Translations under genes and position numbers: made by a program | In this document: positions 5,653 to 11,149 of the stretch, in pieces | How positions within the stretch are numbered: the stretch's first letter is position 1 | Layout of the letters: each line of letters begins with the position of its first letter | Assembly: GCA_025929805.1 (NCBI GenBank) | Contig: JAICPP010000103.1 | Span: forward strand, 1-11,149 | DNA from: Gemmatimonadales bacterium | Lineage (GTDB): Bacteria; Gemmatimonadota; Gemmatimonadetes; Gemmatimonadales; GWC2-71-9 | Length of the DNA: 11,149 nucleotides | Reading direction: 5' to 3' | Notes under the pieces: model-generated | Database searches by the model: none | Told to the model about the DNA's origin: nothing | Seen by the model: the letters and a program-made list of their open reading frames with translations, nothing else

Positions 5653-7631
5653 AGGCCTGGAACACCCCTGAAACGCTTGCGCTGGTAACACGAGCCGTGG
5701 AGCGCAGGCTGGTAGTGCAGGCGGATTCTGCACTCACCAGCTATCGGGCCAGGGCTCATGGATTTGTCTTCTTCCTCGCGCAGGTCGGAGAGGGACTGAT
5801 AGAGCCGCCGCGGCTGGTGAAGGCCGACGAGCTGGACGTGGAAGTGTATTGGCAGGCGCCTGACCGCAGCAAGCAGGTGATTCTGGGATGGCGCGACGGC
5901 AGGTTCCTCCCCAGCGACATCAGCTATCATCGCGATCATCTCGGGATCGTTACCAATAACTTCGGCAACGTCATCCGGATCGGCGAGGGAGACGAGGTCC
6001 GCGATGTAGCTCATCCGCTGTCGCCCCAGGGGATGCTGGCGTACGACTATGCCCTCACCGATTCGGCCGCAATCCGGAGCGTCACGGATGAAGTGACGGT
6101 TTACCGGATCGAGGTTCGGCCCCGGTCCTTTGCTCAGCCGCTGGTGGTCGGGACCCTGTATGTAGACGTGACAACCGCGGAATTGGTCCGCTTTCGCTTC
6201 AGTTTTACCCCACCGTCTTACCTGGACCGCCAGCTGGAAGACATCAGCGTGGTCCTGGAGAACGCCCTGTTCGAGGGTCGCTTCTGGCTGCCGCACCGCC
6301 AGGAAGTAGAAATTCGGCGTCGCGCGACCTGGCTCGATTTTCCGGCACGGGGGATCATTCGGGGTCGTTGGGAAATCGAGGAGTACCAGCTGAACCCGGC
6401 TCTACCTCCTGAGCTGTTTGCCGGCCCCGCAATCGGAGGATTGCTCCAGCCCGGAGGCAGCACCGCGTGGGAGCAGCCGCTGGAACAAGCCATCGCGGGT
6501 GTTGCCCAGCCGGTCAACCGCCGGGACATGGAGTCACTCCGGGCCGAAGTCGAGCGGATTGCGGGCTCGCGTGCCCTGATCGGGCTTCCGTCTCAGCGGC
6601 TGGCAACCGGGTCGTTGAGCGATATCGCCAGGGTGAACCGGGTGCAGGGACTGGCCCTTGGATTGGGAGGTGTCATAGGGCTGCAAGAAACCCGGCTTCA
6701 GGTTCAGCCCTCCATCGCGTATGGCACCTCCGACGACCGATTGCTCGGATCGATAACCGCCAGCTGGAGTGCCGGATCCGCTCAACTCAGCATCGGTGCC
6801 TCTCGCCGGATCAGGGATTTCAGCGACATGCCAGTAAGTGCGCCATTAACGAACTCCATCATGGCTCAGGAGACCGGCAAGGACCACGGAGACTATGTGC
6901 TGCTCCACTCCGCGGACCTGGGTTTGCGCCGGCGGGTCGGAGCTCGCACCTGGATAACGGGAGATGTGGGTGTGGTGGAAAGTCGCTCGGTGACTACCCG
7001 GGCATCACCAGCCAACGGCACCTACCGGGCCAATCCCTCGCTTGGCTCCGGAACTCACCGGCTGGTCCGGGTGGGTCTCGAACGGGGGAGCGGTGGAGTT
7101 GCGGTGCGTCGTGATCTCCAGGCCAGGATCTCCCTCGAGGGCGGTGAAGGAGCCGGCGAGTACCTTCGCCTCACCCTGGATGGAGAGTGGCGCGCCCGCG
7201 TAGGAAGCAACGAGCTCCTTACCCGTGTGTACCTCGGGGTCGGAACCGAGGAGCTGCCCGCCTACCGAGGTTTCGTGATCGGCGGCAGAGGGACGCTGGT
7301 AGGCGAGCCGTTTCGGGCTTACGGCGGCCGCGAGGTGGCGTTGGCACAGCTCGAGTGGAGGTTGGACCTGCCGATTCCTGCCATCTCCTTGGGATCGTAT
7401 GCCTCGACTGGCCGGCGCCTGTTGGTGGCACCCTTTCTCGCGGCCGGGTATGCCGGCAGAGAATATGGAGCAGAGCTGCCCTGGACCCGGACTGATGGTG
7501 TGCGGCCCGTCGCCGGCATCGCCCTCGAGTGGTTCATGCGGCTGATCCGGATCGAGGCAGGAGTGGGCCTGATCGACGGCGACGTGGGTCTGACCGTGGA
7601 CATCAACCGGGACTGGTGGGGCTTGCTCTAA
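5547..7631 (+). CDS. Secreted protein with probable outer-membrane beta-barrel, unknown function
   Basis: This is a protein of about 694 residues that I cannot name. The start is either GTG 5547, with AAGAGGTGA just upstream, or ATG 5571, with a weaker site; both keep the signal peptide. From ATG 5571 the signal peptide is residues 1-29: a basic start, the core LSLLLLTAY, and probable cleavage after AQA before Trp30. An N-terminal soluble part (about 30-300) has many strands, including RSKQVILGWRDGRFLPSDI and the segment FWLPHRQEVEIRRRA, reminiscent of DUF5686-like outer-membrane proteins. The C-terminal part (about 350-686) has alternating amphipathic strands and a GGRGTLVGEPFRAYGGREVA stretch followed by LAQLEWRLDLP, like the last strands of Omp85/surface-antigen barrels. 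These similarities are judged by eye. It ends WWGLL, without the usual terminal Phe. The gene is divergent from the lipoprotein and 68 bases before the ATPase gene. Confidence 0.85.
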   Translation: MSGKRTSSMRCSIHWRFSTGLSLLLLTAYRSPLAAQAWNTPETLALVTRAVERRLVVQADSALTSYRARAHGFVFFLAQVGEGLIEPPRLVKADELDVEVYWQAPDRSKQVILGWRDGRFLPSDISYHRDHLGIVTNNFGNVIRIGEGDEVRDVAHPLSPQGMLAYDYALTDSAAIRSVTDEVTVYRIEVRPRSFAQPLVVGTLYVDVTTAELVRFRFSFTPPSYLDRQLEDISVVLENALFEGRFWLPHRQEVEIRRRATWLDFPARGIIRGRWEIEEYQLNPALPPELFAGPAIGGLLQPGGSTAWEQPLEQAIAGVAQPVNRRDMESLRAEVERIAGSRALIGLPSQRLATGSLSDIARVNRVQGLALGLGGVIGLQETRLQVQPSIAYGTSDDRLLGSITASWSAGSAQLSIGASRRIRDFSDMPVSAPLTNSIMAQETGKDHGDYVLLHSADLGLRRRVGARTWITGDVGVVESRSVTTRASPANGTYRANPSLGSGTHRLVRVGLERGSGGVAVRRDLQARISLEGGEGAGEYLRLTLDGEWRARVGSNELLTRVYLGVGTEELPAYRGFVIGGRGTLVGEPFRAYGGREVALAQLEWRLDLPIPAISLGSYASTGRRLLVAPFLAAGYAGREYGAELPWTRTDGVRPVAGIALEWFMRLIRIEAGVGLIDGDVGLTVDINRDWWGLL

Positions 7632-7699
7632 CCTCCTTATCTTTGCCCGGTGGCTCCGCCCCCGGGGCTGCCCTTCCGCCTTCGATCATCAGAGTCGTC
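7632..7699. other. Short gap between barrel protein and ATPase-REC gene
   Basis: This gap of 68 bases contains a GC-rich stretch with a CCCCGGGG core (around 7660-7668) but no convincing stem with a T-run and no clear promoter. The two plus-strand genes could be co-transcribed; the sequence does not decide. Confidence 0.3.
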
Positions 7700-9934
7700 A
7701 TGCAGTTCACTGATGAATGGCTGGTCCCTTCGATCGAGACCCTCCTTTCCAATGAGGCCTTGAAGGCTCTGCGGGACGAGAAGGGGCCCAACGCGTCCAT
7801 CTGGGAGATCCTGCTTCAACGCAAACTGGCTACCAATGAGCAGATCCTGGGCGCCATCGCTGCCCGGTTCCGGTTTCCGCTGGCCGACCTTTCGAAGGTC
7901 GATCCCAAGTTGGTCAGCACGGTGCCCGAACAGCTGGCCCGCCGCTTCAATGTGGTGCCAGTACGGCAGACGGATTCCTTTCTCGAAGTAGCCACCGCCA
8001 ACCCTTTCGATATCGACGCGGAAAAGATGCTCGCCTTCGCCACCGGGCGAGAGGTTCGGATGCTTCTGGGTGCGCCTACCAGCATCAGGGAAAAGCTGGA
8101 TGAGCTGTACCGTGAAACCGAGACGGCGGTCGCGCGGCTGCTCGAGGGCATCGGGGGCGATTTCGAGGTGGAGCAGATCAAGGAAGAGGAGGAAAATGCC
8201 GCGAGCGCGGAGCAGGCCAGTCAACGGCCGATTCTCCGCCTGGTGGACACGATGATCGCGGATGGCATCAGCAACCGGGCCAGTGATATCCACGTCGAGC
8301 CGGTCGAGGGCGGTGTCGTGGTCCGCTACCGCATCGATGGGGTGCTCCGACAGGCGATGAAGATCCCGCGCAACGCGGGCGTTCCCTTGATCTCTCGGAT
8401 CAAGATCATGTCGAAGCTCGACATTGCCGATCGGCTTCGGCCCCAGGACGGCAGGGCGCGCGTATCCGTGAACGGAGAGCCTGTCGATCTCCGGATTTCG
8501 ACGCTTCCGGCTTCACACGGGGAGAAGGTCGTCATCCGGGTGCTCAACCAAAAGGCCACTACCCTCGCGCTTGACTCGCTGGGACTCGCGGAGGACGAAC
8601 AGAAGGCTATCCGTTCCCTCCTGGGTCATAAGGAAGGAATCATCCTGGTGACGGGCCCCACCGGCTCTGGAAAGACCACCACCCTCTACTCCGCGCTCCG
8701 GGCGGTACAGGGCACCGGGGTCAACATCGTCACCGTCGAGGATCCGGTCGAGTATCGGCTGGGCGAGAACATCGTCCAGGTACAGGTGAATGAGAAAGCG
8801 GGGCTGACCTTTGCGTCGGCGCTTCGATCGATCCTGCGGCAGGATCCCGATGTCGTCCTGGTGGGCGAGATCAGAGACAAGGAAACCGCTCAGATCGCTC
8901 TCCAGGCTTCGCTCACGGGGCACCTGGTGCTCTCAACGCTGCACACCAACGATGCCCCGAATACCGTTACTCGTCTGGTGGACATCGGGATGGAGGCCTA
9001 CAAGATCGCACCGGCGCTTCGCGGGATCATCGCACAGCGGCTGATGCGGCGGCTCTGCAAGAACTGCCGGCAGGTGGCAACGGAGCCGGTCAGCGAGCGC
9101 TTTGCGCGATTCGTTCCCGCCGGGGTAACGCTCTATCACGCGGTGGGGTGCTCCGACTGCTCGATGACCGGGTACCGCGGCAGATTCAGCATCGTCGAGG
9201 TGCTGACCATGACGCCCGAGCTGGAGCGCCGGATCGCTGCCGGGGCCACGGCAGAGAAGATAGCCGAAGGGGCGCGGGCAGCCGGCATGCGAAGCCTGTG
9301 GGGCAGCGGTCTCCGGCACGTGCTCGCCGGCGAGTCGACCTTCGAGGAACTGATGCGCGTCACCGACGTGCCCCGGGAAGAGGTGGAAGAAGAAGCACCG
9401 GCGCCACCGCGCCGGGGTGGTCGGGGCAGGGCAGCGGCTCCGCCCGCACCACCGCCATCCCCTGCTCCGGTGTCTCCGATGCCCGAGCTTACGATGGACA
9501 TGGAGCTGCTCGAAGATCCTACCGCCGGTGAAGGCATCCTGGCGGGGGGCCGTGGTCACGGCGCCTGTGTGCTCCTGGTGGAGGACGAGGAGCAGCTACG
9601 CCGAGTCATGAAAGACCTACTTCAGCGGGAAGGCTACCGGGTGGCCGAAGCCCGCGATGGCATCCAGGCACTCGACGAAGTAGACCGGTTTGCTCCCGAT
9701 GTCATCATTCTCGACCTGAACTTGCCCGGCCTCGATGGATACGGCGTGCTGCAGCAGCTTCGGTCGCGCCCTGCCACCCGCGAGATCCCGGTCATGGTGC
9801 TCACCGCCAAGGGTGATGAGGACAACGAGGTGCGGGTCTTCGAGCTGGGCGCGGATGACTTTGTGACCAAGCCTTTTCGAGCCCGTGCGCTTACGGCGCG
9901 ACTCGAGGCGGTCCTTGGCCGCCACCGCGCTTGA
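7700..9934 (+). CDS. GspE/PilB-family secretion/pilus assembly ATPase fused to a C-terminal REC domain
   Basis: This is a hexameric motor ATPase of the type II secretion/type IV pilus family with an unusual receiver domain, 744 residues. An N-terminal T2SSE_N-like domain (about 35-140) precedes an acidic linker (157-172). The ATPase core (about 175-560) has RASDIHVEP (193-201), Walker A GPTGSGKTT (319-327), the Asp box TVEDPVEY (345-352), the Walker B region VVLVGEIRD (385-393, Glu390), and the His box TGHLVLSTLHTND (406-418). It also has the zinc tetracysteine Cys453/Cys456 and Cys484/Cys487. A Pro/Ala-rich linker (about 564-618) leads to REC (about 620-742) with Glu628/Asp629, phosphoacceptor Asp672 (ILDLNLPGLDG), Thr702 and Lys724, so phosphorylation looks possible. 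GspE versus PilB cannot be settled without the platform genes, none of which is present. The ATG at 7700 has only a weak AGAG site 5 bases upstream; it is chosen because the family N-terminus fits and the upstream extension would run into the previous gene. Confidence 0.96.
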   Translation: MQFTDEWLVPSIETLLSNEALKALRDEKGPNASIWEILLQRKLATNEQILGAIAARFRFPLADLSKVDPKLVSTVPEQLARRFNVVPVRQTDSFLEVATANPFDIDAEKMLAFATGREVRMLLGAPTSIREKLDELYRETETAVARLLEGIGGDFEVEQIKEEEENAASAEQASQRPILRLVDTMIADGISNRASDIHVEPVEGGVVVRYRIDGVLRQAMKIPRNAGVPLISRIKIMSKLDIADRLRPQDGRARVSVNGEPVDLRISTLPASHGEKVVIRVLNQKATTLALDSLGLAEDEQKAIRSLLGHKEGIILVTGPTGSGKTTTLYSALRAVQGTGVNIVTVEDPVEYRLGENIVQVQVNEKAGLTFASALRSILRQDPDVVLVGEIRDKETAQIALQASLTGHLVLSTLHTNDAPNTVTRLVDIGMEAYKIAPALRGIIAQRLMRRLCKNCRQVATEPVSERFARFVPAGVTLYHAVGCSDCSMTGYRGRFSIVEVLTMTPELERRIAAGATAEKIAEGARAAGMRSLWGSGLRHVLAGESTFEELMRVTDVPREEVEEEAPAPPRRGGRGRAAAPPAPPPSPAPVSPMPELTMDMELLEDPTAGEGILAGGRGHGACVLLVEDEEQLRRVMKDLLQREGYRVAEARDGIQALDEVDRFAPDVIILDLNLPGLDGYGVLQQLRSRPATREIPVMVLTAKGDEDNEVRVFELGADDFVTKPFRARALTARLEAVLGRHRA

Positions 9935-9992
9935 GCCGGCCCTCAATACCACCGGATTCCAGCCCACCCGCCAACTCCTCGATCACCACTCC

Positions 9993-10008
9993 CGAGCCAC
10001 CGGGCTCG
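9993..10008 (+). other. Small hairpin upstream of hisC
   Basis: CGAGCC (9993-9998) and GGCTCG (10003-10008) form a 6-bp GC-rich stem with the 4-base loop ACCG, in the 98-base gap between the ATPase-REC stop and the hisC ATG. No T-run follows, so it is not a standard terminator. It may be chance in GC-rich DNA. Confidence 0.3.
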
Positions 10009-10032
10009 CTGCCGAGCGCGTCCGAGGGTCTG

Positions 10033-11121
10033 ATGCTGATCAAGCCGGCCGTACGGAACAAACCGGGTTATGCGCTGGTGTCGCCCCCCGTCCGCCGCAA
10101 GCTCAATCAGAACGAATCTCCCTTCGATTTTCCTGCTGAGCTGAAGCAGCTGGTGCTGAATCAGGCCGCGGGCCAGTCATGGCACCGCTATCCCGAGTTC
10201 ACTCCGGAGGACCTGCAGGCGTCGCTGGCTGCGCACTTCGGCTGGGTGCCAGACGGGGTGCTGGTGGGAAACGGCTCCAACGAGCTGATCCAGGCCACCT
10301 TTGCGGTAACCCTCGGTGGCGACGCTGCCCTGGTGGCCCCGTCCCCGACGTTCTCGCTCTATGGTCTTCTGGCGGGTGTCCTCGGTGCCCGCTACTTCCC
10401 GGTACCGCTCCGGCCACCCGACTTCTCCTTCGATATGAAGAGCCTGATCGAGACCTGCCGCCGCGAGCGGGCCCGGGTGATCGTGCTGAACTCACCCAAC
10501 AATCCGACGGGTTCGGCGCTTCCGGAACAAGCAGTCGAACGCATCCTCGACCACACCGACGCGCTCGTGGTATGTGATGAGGCCTACCAGGATTTCGGAG
10601 GCCCAACCGCCATCCCGCTGCTGGCGCGGTCCTCCCGGTTGGTGGTGCTGCGCACTTTTTCCAAGGCGTTTGGATTGGCGGGACTCCGCTTCGGCGTAGC
10701 CCTGGCCCACCCCGCCGTGGCGCGGGAGATCGCCAAGGGCAAACTTCCTTACAACGTGAATGTGATCACGTTAGCGGCTGCCCGGGTAGCGCTCAGCCAT
10801 GCCCGGGTACTCACCGCTCGCGCTCGCGAGGTGGTTGCCATCAGAGAGCGGTTCCTGGGGCGGCTCCGGGCCATCCGCGGGATCTCGACCTTTCCTACCG
10901 CCGCAAATTTCGTCCTCATTCGGTGCGAAACCGTCCCCGCTTCTGAGGTGTTCCAGCGACTGTACCGAGACCATGGCATCCTGGTGCGCGATGTCTCCCG
11001 CTCACCCGAACTGACCGAGTGCCTCCGCATTTCCATCGGGACTACGGAGGACATGGATGCGGTTATAGCTGCCCTTGAGCAGATTTTCTTCGATCAGCAG
11101 GAAAGCAGCAGCGGCAGATGA
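10033..11121 (+). CDS. hisC: Histidinol-phosphate aminotransferase
   Basis: This PLP enzyme of fold type I converts imidazole-acetol phosphate and glutamate to histidinol phosphate and 2-oxoglutarate in histidine synthesis. It acts in the cytosol as a dimer. From ATG 10033 it has 362 residues, normal for HisC. Visible features: LNQNESPF (24-31), WHRYPEF (50-56), VGNGSNELI (78-86), NSPNNPTG (153-160) with the PLP-contacting Asn157, VCDEAYQDF (180-188) with Asp182 and Tyr185, TFSKAFGLAGLRFG (208-221) with the Schiff-base Lys211 and Arg219, and LRISIGT (331-337), where Arg332 should bind the substrate carboxylate. GAGGG lies 4 bases before ATG 10033. A TTG at 9931, overlapping the previous stop as TTGA, would add 34 Pro/Ser-rich residues without family counterpart and lacks a ribosome site, so it is rejected as the start. 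The group I aminotransferase relative CobD/Cob(I)-type is less likely given the motif set. A his operon may continue to the right. Confidence 0.93.
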   Translation: MLIKPAVRNKPGYALVSPPVRRKLNQNESPFDFPAELKQLVLNQAAGQSWHRYPEFTPEDLQASLAAHFGWVPDGVLVGNGSNELIQATFAVTLGGDAALVAPSPTFSLYGLLAGVLGARYFPVPLRPPDFSFDMKSLIETCRRERARVIVLNSPNNPTGSALPEQAVERILDHTDALVVCDEAYQDFGGPTAIPLLARSSRLVVLRTFSKAFGLAGLRFGVALAHPAVAREIAKGKLPYNVNVITLAAARVALSHARVLTARAREVVAIRERFLGRLRAIRGISTFPTAANFVLIRCETVPASEVFQRLYRDHGILVRDVSRSPELTECLRISIGTTEDMDAVIAALEQIFFDQQESSSGR

Positions 11122-11149
11122 ACGCAGCACACCCGCTTAAGCGGGTACC
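11118..11149 (+). CDS. Possible start of a next gene, ATGA-coupled to hisC (partial)
   Basis: An ATG at 11118-11120 overlaps the hisC stop TGA (11119-11121) as ATGA and stays open for 10 codons (MNAAHPLKRV) to the window end. The overlap is the usual sign of coupled genes in an operon, and his genes often follow hisC. The visible residues are too few to identify it, and no Shine-Dalgarno stands out within the end of hisC. It is only a candidate. Confidence 0.35.
   Translation, partial: MNAAHPLKRV
11131..11146. repeat. Perfect 16-bp palindrome after hisC
   Basis: ACCCGCTTAAGCGGGT is its own reverse complement. As RNA it could form a 6-bp stem with a TTAA loop 9 bases after the hisC stop. The window ends 3 bases later, so a T-run that would make it a terminator cannot be seen. 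It might equally be an operator or part of the next coding sequence. Confidence 0.5.

Noticed and set aside
7529..7699. Upstream extension of the ATPase-REC reading frame into the barrel gene
   Set aside because: The extra residues read the barrel gene's last codons in another frame and do not look like a GspE/PilB N-terminus; ATG 7700 fits the family.
7700..7850. c-di-GMP-binding MshEN motif at the ATPase N-terminus
   Set aside because: The segment IWEILLQRKLATNEQIL resembles half of the motif, but the paired RLG-x-L-x(2)-G pattern is not complete, so binding cannot be claimed.
8933..9559. A 208-codon minus-strand frame inside the ATPase-REC gene
   Set aside because: It is antisense to the ATPase core and linker, with composition typical of a shadow frame and no family resemblance.
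9931..10032. TTG start for hisC overlapping the previous stop codon
   Set aside because: It would add 34 Pro/Ser-rich residues, has no ribosome site, and HisC homologues begin near ATG 10033, which has GAGGG upstream.

Overview
The window is 11.1 kb of gene-dense, high-GC bacterial DNA, about 60-65% G+C by eye. No gap between genes exceeds about 100 bases. A lipoprotein lipobox and a secreted beta-barrel-like protein point to a Gram-negative (diderm) cell. The gene style and the repeat-filled intergenic gaps suggest an environmental lineage such as Gemmatimonadota, but that is an impression; no rRNA or other marker is present. There are nine supported protein genes: six recognisable families, one partial metallo-beta-lactamase-fold enzyme, one unknown lipoprotein and one unknown outer-membrane protein. 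A few codons of a possible tenth gene lie at the right edge.

Layout. (1) 1-573, minus: 5' part of an MBL-fold hydrolase that leaves the window at the left edge. (2) 675-1687, plus: dtd (D-aminoacyl-tRNA deacylase) and a Maf nucleotide pyrophosphatase, overlapping as TGATG. Both are quality-control enzymes. (3) 1720-5531, minus, read right to left: an unknown lipoprotein, trpE (joined by a GTGA overlap) and an FHA-GAF-class III nucleotide cyclase. This unit converges on maf across a repeat-derived hairpin. (4) 5547-7631, plus: a secreted, probable outer-membrane barrel protein, divergent from the lipoprotein. (5) 7700-9934, plus: a GspE/PilB-type secretion or pilus ATPase with a complete response-regulator receiver domain fused to its C-terminus. 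(6) 10033-11121, plus: hisC, followed by a possible ATGA-coupled next gene.

How the genes work together. Metabolism (trpE, hisC) and housekeeping (dtd, maf) are interleaved with signalling and envelope genes. Two proteins are multi-domain signalling fusions: the FHA-GAF-cyclase and the ATPase-REC protein. The ATPase-REC fusion suggests that a secretion or pilus motor is controlled by phosphorylation. No partner kinase, pilin or secretion platform gene lies in the window.

The most unusual non-coding signal is that four gene junctions each carry a different family of short-period (7 or 9 bp) degenerate tandem repeats arranged as inverted pairs. In three of them the repeat runs into the coding sequence: the cyclase C-terminal tail, the TrpE C-terminus and the signal peptide of the outer-membrane protein. 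I saw no RNA genes, CRISPR array, insertion sequence, phage gene or clear sigma-70 promoter.
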